Assembly: GCA_947626715.1 (NCBI GenBank)
Contig: CANQTG010000005.1
Coordinates: 1 to 53,674 of the forward strand
DNA: 53,674 bases
Origin: an uncultured Lachnospiraceae bacterium
GTDB taxonomy: Bacteria; Bacillota; Clostridia; Lachnospirales; Lachnospiraceae
Direction: 5' to 3'
The notes under the pieces are model-generated. The model was given only the letters and a program-made list of their open reading frames with translations, made no database searches and was not told where the DNA came from. The position numbers were made by a program, and so were the translations under genes. How positions within the stretch are numbered: the first letter of the stretch is position 1; each line of letters starts with the position of its first letter. Below, piece by piece: positions 8,135-16,529 of this stretch.

Positions 8135-9831
8135 AATTCCTGAAAGGTTCTCTGCACATTGATCTTCCCAAGCCCCCATTCCCGGTTGGGATATTCGATA
8201 TCGCCGCTCCTTACGGCTCCGAGCGCCAGATAATATTTCAATTCGCGGCCTGAAGCGAGCGGATAGTTTCTCTCCACCACGGCCCACTGCATCATCTGCG
8301 CGGCCGCTCCTGCGGCGAGCGCCGCCGCCAGAGAGCTTCCCGTCCGCTTTCCCAGCGAAGTGGAGATATTTACGCCCGGCGCGGTAAATTCCGGCTTGAT
8401 ACGCCGATCCGCACTGAATCCCCTCCCCGAACGCTCATAAAAGCTGCCGTCCATATCCTCATAGGTCGTGACCGTGATCACGCCCCGCGTCATGGAAGGC
8501 TCCGTCAGCGTAACATACGGATCCGGCCGCAGGAAATACGTATCGCTCTGCATAAACGCCGTGATCGGGAGCCACATGTGATATCTGCCTCCCGCGAAGG
8601 CGACCCGCGCCCGGATCGACAGCGTCCATACGCCCGGCGTCGGATTCCGAAAGCGGAAAAGCAGGAGCGTCCTGCCGGAGGCCTCCTCTAACAGAAAGCT
8701 GTTGACCGTAAGAAGCGTCTTATCCAGCACAAACCGGTATTCCATCGTCTGCCTGACGCTGCCGCTTATCCCGCCGATCCGTTCGCCTCCGGGCGTTCTC
8801 AAAGACATCTCATAGCGGTTGGGGCCTTCCGCCCACACCTCTAGGAGAAATCCCCGCTCCCCTTCCCCTACGCGCAGTTCGATTTCCTGCTCTTCCACAC
8901 TCGAGACATTTTCATAGTGGTGCCCGGCCTCGCCTTCATTGCCGCCGCAGACGACGACGGCGCGGCTCCTTCTGTCCGAGATCGTATCCAGATAACGGTC
9001 CAGTATGGAAGAGCCGGTATGGCTGCCGTAATTCGTGCCTATCCCCAGACAGATCACAACGGGCCGTCCCAGCGCCCGCGCATAGCTTTCCAGATATTTC
9101 ACACCCAGTATGATATCCGTTTCCGCATAGGCGGCGGCTCCTTCCGGCAGGATATAATAATCCCGCAGGTACCGCTTCGCCTCCCGCAGCTTGACGACGA
9201 CGATATCCGCGCCCGGGGCCGCTCCCGTAAAGCTCCTGCCTCCTTCAAGACTGCTGCCCGCCGCGACGCTCGCCATCACGGTCCCGTGCCCGTCCGTATC
9301 CCAGCTCGGGACGACCTTGCGCGGATCCTCGGAACGGAGCGCCTCGTCGATCTGCTCCCTGCTGTATTCCGTCCCGTAATAAAAGCCCTGCGGCGCTTCC
9401 CCGTCATGGAGGGTCTGATCCCAGATCGCCAAGATCCGGCTGCCGCCGTCTTCATTCTGAAATACGGCCTGCGTATACCGGATCCCCGTATCAAGGAAGC
9501 CCAGCACGACCCCCTGCCCCGTCAGATACAGCGGCTCCCCCTGTACCTGAAGGATCCCGCAGTCGATCAGCGAGAGCGGATCGAAGGGCTGAGCGCCCGC
9601 TATCTCCTCCTGCCGCATCAGGCCATAGCATTTCGGGACAGAATAATACGGATATCGGTCGATCTCCATATCTTCTTCGTTTTCCGGCAGAAAATACAGG
9701 ATACTGATATCCGCATCCACTGGCACCAAGCAGGAATCGGCCGCCCCGCCGATCCCGCCCAATCCGTTTATTCCATAATCGATCAGAAATTCCCGATACG
9801 CCTGCGAGCGTACCTTTTCTTCACATGACAT
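8119..9831 (-). CDS. Csp-like S8 family subtilisin protease
   Basis: This is a 570-residue subtilase. The catalytic triad is complete: Asp114 in VLGFLDTGIRY, His182 in DTDGHGTVMASVAAG and Ser500 in TGSSLAAALAAG. There is no signal peptide. Residues 1-100 resemble a prodomain region, and about residues 300-410 between the His and Ser blocks form a beta-rich insert. This architecture matches the clostridial Csp proteases (known: CspB activates the spore cortex hydrolase SleC; CspA/CspC are pseudoproteases in C. difficile). A germination or sporulation role is inferred only from this likeness, since no sleC is in view. The RBS before the ATG is weak. Confidence 0.85.
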   Translation of the reverse strand: MSCEEKVRSQAYREFLIDYGINGLGGIGGAADSCLVPVDADISILYFLPENEEDMEIDRYPYYSVPKCYGLMRQEEIAGAQPFDPLSLIDCGILQVQGEPLYLTGQGVVLGFLDTGIRYTQAVFQNEDGGSRILAIWDQTLHDGEAPQGFYYGTEYSREQIDEALRSEDPRKVVPSWDTDGHGTVMASVAAGSSLEGGRSFTGAAPGADIVVVKLREAKRYLRDYYILPEGAAAYAETDIILGVKYLESYARALGRPVVICLGIGTNYGSHTGSSILDRYLDTISDRRSRAVVVCGGNEGEAGHHYENVSSVEEQEIELRVGEGERGFLLEVWAEGPNRYEMSLRTPGGERIGGISGSVRQTMEYRFVLDKTLLTVNSFLLEEASGRTLLLFRFRNPTPGVWTLSIRARVAFAGGRYHMWLPITAFMQSDTYFLRPDPYVTLTEPSMTRGVITVTTYEDMDGSFYERSGRGFSADRRIKPEFTAPGVNISTSLGKRTGSSLAAALAAGAAAQMMQWAVVERNYPLASGRELKYYLALGAVRSGDIEYPNREWGLGKINVQRTFQELAGLF

Positions 9832-9894
9832 ACGACCAACCCGATAGGAATCTTCTTATCGTTATCATATGAAGGAGAACGCGCGCCGCGCACC

Positions 9895-11475
9895 CTATCC
9901 GTTATTTTCCTTCTGCGGGGCGATCCGGCGCATATGGTCCATCTCTTCTAACGTATAGCCGTCCCTGCGGATATCGATCACCGGCCCGCCCGTGCCTTCG
10001 ATATACTCCCTCGTAATCGTCACGCGGCCGATATTGTCGTCCTTCGGGATCTCATACATGATATCCAGCATAAATTCTTCGATGATCGCGCGCAGCGCTC
10101 TGGCTCCGGTGTCCTTTTCCATCGCCTTCTCCGCGATCGCAGAGAGCGCCTCTTCATCAAACTCTAACTTCACCTCATCCAGCTCCAGCAGCTTCTGGTA
10201 CTGCTTCAAGATCGCGTTTTTCGGCTCCTTTAGGATCCTGACCATCATCTCCTTGCTCAGGCCCTCTAAGGTATATAAAATGGGGAGCCTGCCGAGAAAT
10301 TCCGGTATCATTCCGAATTTCCGCAGATCCTCTATCGTGACCTTGCTCAAGATATTTTTGTCCTTATCGTATTTATCCCGCAGCTCCGCATTGTAGCCGA
10401 TCGAGGTCTGCTTATTCAGCCGCTGTTTGATGATCTCTTCCAGATCGGGGAAAGCGCCGCCGCAGATGAACAGGATATTTCTCGTATTGACCGTAGCTAA
10501 CGGCACCATCGCATTTTTGCTGTTCGCGCCTACCGGCACCTCCACCTCGGCCCCTTCGAGAAGGCGCAGCATTCCCTGCTGCACGGATTCCCCGCTGACG
10601 TCCCGCGAGTTGGTGTTTTTCTTCTTGGCGATTTTATCGATCTCGTCGATAAAGATGATCCCCTTTTCCGCGCGCTCCACGTCGTTCTCCGCGGCCGCGA
10701 GCAGCTTGGAGACGACGCTCTCAATATCGTCCCCGATATAGCCCGCTTCCGTCAGGGAAGTCGCGTCCGCGATCGCAAGCGGCACATCTAAGAGTCTGGC
10801 CAGCGTCTTTACCAGATAGGTCTTGCCGCAGCCCGTCGGCCCGATCATGAGCATATTGGACTTTTCGATCTCGATCTCGTCCATCGTATCGGTGGCCACT
10901 CTTTTATAATGGTTATAGACCGCTACGGAGATCACCTTTTTGGCATGTTCCTGCCCGACGATATAGTCGTCCAGCTGCGCTTTGATCTTATGCGGGGCGG
11001 GGATATTATGGATATCCAGCGCCGGCCTTTCTTTCTTTTTCTCGCCGCGCTTTTTCAGCTTCTGCTTATTGGGGATCCCGCCGTCCCCCTTTAGGTCCGC
11101 AATGTTCACAAAGCTGATACTGGGAAAGCCCTTCCCGTTTTTATTCATATTTTCAAACGGAGTATTGTTCAGCATTCCCTGATAATCAAACTGGCTCACC
11201 GTATCCATCGTTTTATGCATACAGTCGTTGCAGACGGAAATATGGTTCGGCAGCTTGAACATCTTGCCCGTCTTGCTCTCTGGGCGGCGGCAGATAAAGC
11301 AGACGTCCTCATATTCGCTTTCCTTTTTCCCGTCCTCCCCGTCGCCGCCTTTTCCATCGCGCTTTGTATCTTCGTCCTTTTCGCTTCCGGTCTCCTCAGA
11401 AACGTCTTCCCATTCTCCGTCCTCCGACCCGGTATCTTCTTCCATCTCTATTTCATCATCATAGAAATCCGACAT
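9895..11475 (-). CDS. ClpX-like AAA+ unfoldase with acidic N-terminal extension
   Basis: The start at 11475 follows an AGGAG 8 nt upstream, giving 526 residues, about 100 longer than typical ClpX. Residues 1-57 are strongly acidic and disordered-looking. A C4 zinc-binding domain follows (Cys59, Cys62, Cys82, Cys85). A basic Lys-rich spacer lies at about 137-150. The AAA+ core has Walker A GPTGCGKT (212-219), pore loop AGYIG, Walker B IIFIDEIDKIA, and a SIGY loop where ClpX has the ClpP-docking IGF. It should unfold proteins for ClpP or act alone. No clpP or tig gene lies nearby, where canonical clpX usually sits, so this may be a second ClpX paralogue (inference). Confidence 0.9.
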   Translation of the reverse strand: MSDFYDDEIEMEEDTGSEDGEWEDVSEETGSEKDEDTKRDGKGGDGEDGKKESEYEDVCFICRRPESKTGKMFKLPNHISVCNDCMHKTMDTVSQFDYQGMLNNTPFENMNKNGKGFPSISFVNIADLKGDGGIPNKQKLKKRGEKKKERPALDIHNIPAPHKIKAQLDDYIVGQEHAKKVISVAVYNHYKRVATDTMDEIEIEKSNMLMIGPTGCGKTYLVKTLARLLDVPLAIADATSLTEAGYIGDDIESVVSKLLAAAENDVERAEKGIIFIDEIDKIAKKKNTNSRDVSGESVQQGMLRLLEGAEVEVPVGANSKNAMVPLATVNTRNILFICGGAFPDLEEIIKQRLNKQTSIGYNAELRDKYDKDKNILSKVTIEDLRKFGMIPEFLGRLPILYTLEGLSKEMMVRILKEPKNAILKQYQKLLELDEVKLEFDEEALSAIAEKAMEKDTGARALRAIIEEFMLDIMYEIPKDDNIGRVTITREYIEGTGGPVIDIRRDGYTLEEMDHMRRIAPQKENNG

Positions 11476-11607
11476 ATCGTTTCTCCTTCTGCTTGCTTTT
11501 CCATTCCCTGCTGATACGAATGATTCCAGCACAAGTCTATCATTCCGGCGAATGAATTGCAAGCAAAAACGCCTGTCAGTTTTTGGTGACGCGCTTACGC
11601 GCTTTTG

Positions 11608-12960
11608 CTACTGTACGGCCTCCTCCGCCCGCAGGCCAAGCACTACGGTCACTTTCTTTTCCTGATACCCTGACGGGCTGCCCTGCTGGATCGTGATCTC
11701 TACCTGAGAACCCGCCGGGTAATACTCCATCATCGACTGGAGCTCTTCCATAGAGGATACGCTGCTGCCGTCAAATTTCGTGATGATATCGCCTTTTACG
11801 ATACCGGCCTTCTGCGCCGCGGTCCCCTCATAGACCTGCCCGACATACACGCCTCTGGGCATACCGTACACCTGAGAGACCTCCTCCGTTACATTGACGC
11901 CGGAAATGCCGAGATAGGATTTTTCGGCTTCCGCCACCTTTTCTCCCTTTGTCGTCTTAGACATCAGATCCTCGATGATCGGCTTTGCCGAAGAGATCGG
12001 GATCGCATAGCCCATACCTTCGATGACGGTCCCGCCTATCTTATTGGAATTGATCCCTACGACCTCTCCCCTGATATTGAGAAGCGCGCCGCCGGAATTG
12101 CCGGGATTGATCGCCGCGTCCGTCTGGATCAGCTTATTGCCGTTTTCATTGCTCTCTCCGCCCATCTTCCTGTTCAGCGCGCTGATCACGCCGGTGGTAA
12201 CGGACTGCCCGTATCCTAGCGCGTTCCCGATCGCGATCGCAGGCTCTCCTACGGTCAGCGCATCCGAATCGCCCAGCGTCGCGACCACGATACTGTCCAT
12301 CGTAGTGCTCTTGATCTTATCGCGCGGCACCGCGATCACCGCCAAGTCTTTATCGGAATCATAGCCCTTGATCTGCGCCTCCGCCTGTTCCTCGTCTATG
12401 AACTGCACTGTCAGGCTGTCCGCGTCGGCGATCACGTGCTGATTGGTCACGATCAGCAGCTCCGTATCGTTTTCCCCGACGATAATGCCCGAGCCGCTCG
12501 CTTCCCCCTGACTCTCTAATGTCTGCCCGAAGAAATTGGACTTCGACGTATATACCTTTGTGATCGTTACGATAGAGGGCATCGCGTTTTTCACAACGCT
12601 GGAAACGTCTGTCGTGACTACCGACACCGGCCCGGAGCTGTCCGTCGATACGAGATTCCCCGCCGCCGGGGCAAGCGGGACGGACGCCTGCGCCGCCGCC
12701 GGCGCGGTCTCTTTCTCCGCGAACAGTCCCGTTACCGATTCCACCGCATAGAAGCCGGCTCCTGCGAATACGCCGAAGCAGAGCCCAATGCTGCCCGCGA
12801 CTGCGATCTTTTTCAAAAATCCATGTTTTTTCTCCCTGCGGGGCGGCTCTTCCGGTATATGGGACTGAGACGCTCCCTGATACCCACTGTAGACTCCATG
12901 CGTGCTCTCGCCGTCATGGAAATCGTTCTGAAGATCATTTGGATAATTGTTGCCATACAT
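11608..12960 (-). CDS. HtrA/DegP-type membrane-anchored serine protease with PDZ domain
   Basis: The protein has 450 residues when started at 12960, where an AGAGG stands about 9 nt upstream; a longer frame from 13041 would run through the promoter region. A cytoplasmic head of about 48 residues precedes one membrane segment (about 49-72) and a Ser/Ala/Pro-rich linker. The trypsin-like domain has His175 (TNQHVIADAD), Asp205 (DSDKDLAVIAV) and Ser289 (NPGNSGGALL). One PDZ domain lies at about 355-445. Such proteases degrade misfolded exported proteins at the outer face of the membrane. The upstream direct repeats at 13042-13057 suggest control by an OmpR-type regulator. Confidence 0.93.
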   Translation of the reverse strand: MYGNNYPNDLQNDFHDGESTHGVYSGYQGASQSHIPEEPPRREKKHGFLKKIAVAGSIGLCFGVFAGAGFYAVESVTGLFAEKETAPAAAQASVPLAPAAGNLVSTDSSGPVSVVTTDVSSVVKNAMPSIVTITKVYTSKSNFFGQTLESQGEASGSGIIVGENDTELLIVTNQHVIADADSLTVQFIDEEQAEAQIKGYDSDKDLAVIAVPRDKIKSTTMDSIVVATLGDSDALTVGEPAIAIGNALGYGQSVTTGVISALNRKMGGESNENGNKLIQTDAAINPGNSGGALLNIRGEVVGINSNKIGGTVIEGMGYAIPISSAKPIIEDLMSKTTKGEKVAEAEKSYLGISGVNVTEEVSQVYGMPRGVYVGQVYEGTAAQKAGIVKGDIITKFDGSSVSSMEELQSMMEYYPAGSQVEITIQQGSPSGYQEKKVTVVLGLRAEEAVQ

Positions 12961-13027
12961 AAAGCAAGACCTCTTTTCTTTTTGCTGTCCTTTGCCTCCG
13001 TAGAGGCTTTCCTTACTTTCTGGCCTT

Positions 13028-13057
13028 AGTATAGAATGCATTTGTGTCCAAATTGTG
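13028..13057 (-). promoter_or_regulatory. htrA promoter with 11-bp-spaced direct repeats at -35
   Basis: On the minus strand a TATACT -10 box (13028-13033) lacks a normal -35 box. Instead two CACAA direct repeats (13053-13057 and 13042-13046) are set exactly 11 bp apart over the -35 region. Tandem repeats one helical turn apart are the usual layout for activation by OmpR/PhoB-family response regulators (family knowledge); the regulator itself is not in the window. Confidence 0.4.
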
Positions 13058-13111
13058 ATGGAATCATGCAGATTTTATGAAATCTATAAAATAATATCAT
13101 TCAGGCTTCCG

Positions 13112-13250
13112 TCATCTCCATCTGATATACTTCAAAAACATTTTCACTGCCAACGAGCTGTTCTTTTTGCTGCGCAGCGCAAACCCGATATTGCGGAAAG
13201 CCGGAATATCCAGCTCCTTCGTTATGATCTTATACGGTACGCGCCGCAAG
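13112..13250 (-). pseudogene. Remnant of a LysR-family regulator (C-terminal end)
   Basis: The minus strand from about 13250 to a TGA at 13112-13114 encodes VPYKIITKELDIPAF, then RNIGFALRSKKNSSLAVKMF and LKYIRWR. The IGFALRSKKNSSLAVKMFLKYI pattern (aromatic/hydrophobic helix after a basic turn) resembles the end of the LysR substrate-binding domain. The frame has no start and no DNA-binding part, and it collides with a plus-strand fragment at about 13230-13250. It looks like the surviving 3' end of a gene broken by an insertion. The right boundary is approximate. Confidence 0.5.
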
Positions 13251-13457
13251 ATCCAAACCCCGAAAGCGTGGAGGACGGAGCGGGAGCGGCTTGAAAAGGA
13301 AATGCCGACACTTCGGAACGAGAGGGCGAGGGCGTGTCACGACCTTGCATTTGCGGAAGTGATAAGCTATAACAAAGCCAATCTTGAGCGTGTGGGGCAG
13401 AACGAGGAAAGACAACAGGCAGTCAGCAGGACTAAGCGGAGGGAGGAAGAAATTTAA
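13240..13457 (+). pseudogene. Arg/Glu-rich C-terminal gene remnant, possibly from a mobile-element protein
   Basis: A plus-strand frame ending with TAA at 13455-13457 encodes a highly charged helical tail (WRTERERLEKEMPTLRNERA, AFAEVISYNKANLERVGQNE, then SRTKRREEEI). It has no plausible start or RBS; upstream it merges with the antisense LysR fragment. The composition and the nearby tnpW-like gene suggest the tail of a mobilization or relaxase-type protein, but this is not a firm family match. Base composition is lower in GC than the flanking host genes. Confidence 0.35.
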
Positions 13458-13557
13458 TGGAAATGTGATAGGAAAATGAGTGTGATTGTGGTATTATGTT
13501 AATGAAACAGATTAGCATTTAATGATATAAATGGTTTTCTAAAAAGGCGGTGCTTGT

Positions 13558-14070
13558 ATGGAAATAAGGCAAGAACGAGCAGACGATTATAATACAGTAT
13601 TTCAGGTCGTAACAGAAGCATTTTCTCATGCTGAACATAGCGATGGAAACGAGCAGGAACTTGTGACCCTGTTGAGGGCAACTCCATCTTATATTCCAGA
13701 ACTCTCTCTTGTGGCAGTGGAAGATGGAAAAATCGTGGGTCATATCCTTTTTACCAAAATTACCATAGGGGAATATATTGAACTTGCACTTGCGCCCCTT
13801 TCTGTTCTTCCAGCATATCAGCGGAGAGGAATCGGGTTGGCGCTTATCCATGAGGGACATCGTATTGCCAAACAGTTGGGGTATGACTATTCGGTAGTAC
13901 TGGGCTCTTCGACATACTATCCACGTGTTGGCTATATTCCAGCGAGCTTATACGGAATAGAAGCGCCATTTGAAGTGCAGAGTGAATACTTCATGGCGTT
14001 CAAATTACAGGACGATGCACCTCAAGTTAAAGGCGTGGTCAAATATGACCCAACCTTTGGAATTGATTGA
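13558..14070 (+). CDS. GNAT family N-acetyltransferase (YhbS-like)
   Basis: This complete 170-residue acetyltransferase starts MEIRQERADDYNTVFQV. It has the central GNAT beta strand VGHILFTKI, the acetyl-CoA loop VLPAYQRRGIGLALIHEGH (Q/RxxGxG/A at about residues 96-101) and a C-terminal YYPRVGYIPA segment typical of YhbS-like proteins. The substrate is unknown. Codon use and GC are clearly lower than in the neighbouring host genes, consistent with transfer. An AAAGGCGGTG before the ATG serves as RBS. It lies between two gene fragments and a transposon-type gene, so it is probably cargo of an element that has mostly been lost. Confidence 0.9.
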   Translation: MEIRQERADDYNTVFQVVTEAFSHAEHSDGNEQELVTLLRATPSYIPELSLVAVEDGKIVGHILFTKITIGEYIELALAPLSVLPAYQRRGIGLALIHEGHRIAKQLGYDYSVVLGSSTYYPRVGYIPASLYGIEAPFEVQSEYFMAFKLQDDAPQVKGVVKYDPTFGID

Positions 14071-14187
14071 TAACTTCCTGTTTGTTTCAATAGCTATTAC
14101 CACAATCACAACTGAATAGGTAACACAGCGTCAGAGCGTATAGAAATAAAGTCTATGCGCTCTATTTTTTTGAAAGGAGCAGAGAAT

Positions 14188-14352
14188 ATGGCAGAAACCA
14201 AAAACGAGCAACAGCCCCACAGTTTCAAGCGAAAGTTGGGGAACACCACTTACACCGTCAAGGTGCATTTCAGTAAGGACACTGACAAAACCTTTAAGGA
14301 CAGAGTGCAAAAGCTGATTATCAATGAGTGCCTTGAAAAAAATCAGAAATAA
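14188..14352 (+). CDS. TnpW-type small transposon protein
   Basis: This 54-residue protein starts at 14188 after a clear AAAGGAG (14173-14179); the longer frame from 14155 lacks a site. The sequence MAETKNEQQPHSF, KRKLGNTTYTVKVHFSKDTD and KTFKDRVQKLIINE is the pattern of the TnpW family found in clostridial transposons and integrative elements (from family memory). Its function is unknown. No recombinase, relaxase or other transposition gene remains nearby, so the element is not expected to be mobile by itself. Confidence 0.7.
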   Translation: MAETKNEQQPHSFKRKLGNTTYTVKVHFSKDTDKTFKDRVQKLIINECLEKNQK

Positions 14353-14378
14353 TCCACGTCAACACTTGACAACTCTTA

Positions 14379-14683
14379 TCAGAGGATAAGCTGTTCGGGG
14401 ACAACGACACGCTCTCTGCGGTCGTTTCGATCCTCTGCCGGGCGAACAAGCTGGTAATCCTTTCGGATATCGACGGCTTTTACGACAGCGACCCGCGCCT
14501 GCACCCGAACGCAAGGCTGATCGAGCGGGTAACGGTCATCGACGAAGCCGTCTTGTCGCTGGCGGGCGGCGCGGGTTCCCGCCGGGGAAGGGGCGGCATG
14601 AAAACAAAGCTGTAGGCGGCAAAGCTGGCCGCCTCGCAGGGGATCGACACCGTCGTCACAAACGGGAAGGATCCCGCCGCCCG
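14379..14683 (+). pseudogene. proB: Decayed glutamate 5-kinase (proB) fragment with an in-frame stop
   Basis: The plus strand encodes KLFGDNDTLSAVVSILCRAN, then KLVILSDIDGFYDSDPRLHP, AGGAGSRRGRGGMKTKL and AAKLAASQGIDTVVTNGKD. These match, in order, the substrate and nucleotide segments of the ProB amino-acid-kinase domain (FGDNDxLSA, LLSDIDGLY, GGMxTKLxAA). The N-terminal third and the whole C-terminus are missing. A TAG at 14613-14615 replaces the usual glutamine codon after MKTKL. The fragment stops at the convergent glmS stop codon. Functional proB would have to be elsewhere. Confidence 0.85.
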
Positions 14684-16510
14684 TCATTCCACCGTTACCG
14701 ACTTCGCCAGATTGCGCGGTTTGTCCACGTCGCACCCCTTCCCTACGGCGACATAGTAGCCGAAAAGCTGCAGGGGGATGATCGCCAGCGAATTGGCGAA
14801 GAACGGATTGGTCTCGGGGATATAGATCACATAGTCCGAGACCTTTTCGATCTCCCGGTTCCCCTCGTTTGTGACCGCCAGCAGAAAGGCCCCTCTTGCC
14901 TTGACCTCCACCATATTACTGATGATCTTCTGATAGAGCGCGGGCTGTGTCGAAACCGCCGCAACGAGCGTCCCTTCCTCAATCAGGGAGATCGTCCCGT
15001 GCTTTAATTCCCCCGCGGCGTACGCCTCCGAGTGGATATAAGAGATCTCCTTTAATTTCAGGGAGCCCTCCAGCGAGATCGCGTAATCGATGCCGCGCCC
15101 GATAAAAAATACGTCGCGCGCGCCAATATAACGGTTCGCAAAATGCTGTATCTTTTCTTTATTGTTTAGAAGCAGTTCGACCTGATCCGGCAGGCGCTTT
15201 AAATCGCGCAGAAGGGAAGCGTAAAGCGCCCCGTCTATCGTCTTTCTGACCGACGCGAATTTCACGGCCAGCAGATAGAGCGCGACGAGCTGCGCGCTGT
15301 ACGCCTTTGTTGTCGCGACGGCGATCTCCGGCCCCGCCCATGTATACATGACGTTGTCGGCTTCCCTCGCGATCGAGCTCCCCACGACGTTGACTATGCC
15401 CAGCACGCGGAATCCCTTCCGTTTGGATTCCCGGATCGCCGCCAGCGTATCCGCGGTCTCCCCCGACTGGCTGATGGCGATCACCATAGCGCCCTCCTCC
15501 AAGATCGGATCGCGGTAACGAAATTCCGACGCCAGATCGACCTCGACCGGGATCCTCGCCAGCCCCTCCAGCACATATTTGCCCGTCACGCCCGCGTGGT
15601 ACGCGCTGCCGCAGGCGACGATATGCACCTTTCTGACCGCGCGGATCTCCTCGTCGCTCAGTCCCAGCTCCTCGATCTCTATCTTATCCTTTTGGATCCG
15701 CGGAGCGATCGTATCCGCTATCGTTTTCGGCTGCTCGTACATCTCCTTGAGCATGAAGTGCTCGTATCCGGCCTTCTCGGCGGCGTCCGCGTCCCATTCG
15801 ATCGTGACCGGCTCCTTTTCCACCTCTTCCTCGTCCATCGTATAAAAGCGCATCCGATCCTCGCCAAGACGCACGATCTCCTGCTCCTCTACGAAATAGA
15901 CCGTCCGCGTATAACGCAGGATCGCGGGCACATCCGACGCGATAAAGCACCCGTCCTTACTCTGCCCCGCGATCAGGGGGCTCCCCTTTCTCGCCGCGAA
16001 GATCTCGCCCGGGTGATCGGTAAACATAATGCCGAGCGCATACGAGCCTTCGATCCGGTTCAGCACCTTTAGGATCGTTTCCAGCGGATCCCCCTTGTGA
16101 TAGTAATCCAACATCTGCGCCACCACTTCCGTATCCGTCTCCGACACAAATTCATAGCCCTTCTTTATCAGCTTGTTCCTGAGCGGTATATAGTTCTCGA
16201 TAATACCGTTATGTACGACCATGATCGTCTTATCCTTATTAAAATGCGGATGGGAATTGCTGTTGCTGGGCGCGCCGTGCGTCGCCCATCTCGTATGCCC
16301 GATCCCGGAAAAGCCCGGCATCGTCTCCCCGCCATGCGTCAGCTCCTCCAATACCTTCAGCCTGCCCACCGTTTTGGTGATATTCACCTTTTCTCCGTCA
16401 AAGACCGCCATGCCCGCCGAATCATAGCCTCTGTATTCCAGTCTGGCGAGCCCGTCCAGAATGATCGGCGCCGCCTCTTTCTTCCCAATATAGCCTACGA
16501 TACCACACAT
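14684..16510 (-). CDS. glmS: Glutamine--fructose-6-phosphate aminotransferase (isomerizing)
   Basis: This full-length 608-residue enzyme makes glucosamine-6-phosphate, the first step towards UDP-GlcNAc for peptidoglycan and wall glycans. Cys2 of MCGIVGYIG is the glutaminase nucleophile after Met removal; GYDSAGMAV and HTRWATHG belong to the same class II glutaminase domain. Two SIS sugar-isomerase domains follow (SGSAYHAG near 300, SQSGETADT near 350) and the protein ends with the canonical KSVTVE. Only 19 nt separate it from the upstream glycosyltransferase gene, so it probably shares that transcript. There is no space for the glmS ribozyme found upstream of this gene in many Firmicutes. Confidence 0.96.
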   Translation of the reverse strand: MCGIVGYIGKKEAAPIILDGLARLEYRGYDSAGMAVFDGEKVNITKTVGRLKVLEELTHGGETMPGFSGIGHTRWATHGAPSNSNSHPHFNKDKTIMVVHNGIIENYIPLRNKLIKKGYEFVSETDTEVVAQMLDYYHKGDPLETILKVLNRIEGSYALGIMFTDHPGEIFAARKGSPLIAGQSKDGCFIASDVPAILRYTRTVYFVEEQEIVRLGEDRMRFYTMDEEEVEKEPVTIEWDADAAEKAGYEHFMLKEMYEQPKTIADTIAPRIQKDKIEIEELGLSDEEIRAVRKVHIVACGSAYHAGVTGKYVLEGLARIPVEVDLASEFRYRDPILEEGAMVIAISQSGETADTLAAIRESKRKGFRVLGIVNVVGSSIAREADNVMYTWAGPEIAVATTKAYSAQLVALYLLAVKFASVRKTIDGALYASLLRDLKRLPDQVELLLNNKEKIQHFANRYIGARDVFFIGRGIDYAISLEGSLKLKEISYIHSEAYAAGELKHGTISLIEEGTLVAAVSTQPALYQKIISNMVEVKARGAFLLAVTNEGNREIEKVSDYVIYIPETNPFFANSLAIIPLQLFGYYVAVGKGCDVDKPRNLAKSVTVE

Positions 16511-16529
16511 ATCCTTTTACCGCCCTTCC

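Noticed and set aside
11583-11612. Short GCGC stem near the htrA stop as a terminator
   Set aside because: The stem is only about 4-5 bp and no suitable T run follows it on the minus strand.
13055-13294. 79-residue plus-strand open frame after htrA
   Set aside because: Its first part is antisense to the LysR remnant and no RBS precedes it.
15579-16072. Open frames antisense to glmS
   Set aside because: glmS is complete and canonical; these are GC-driven shadow frames.
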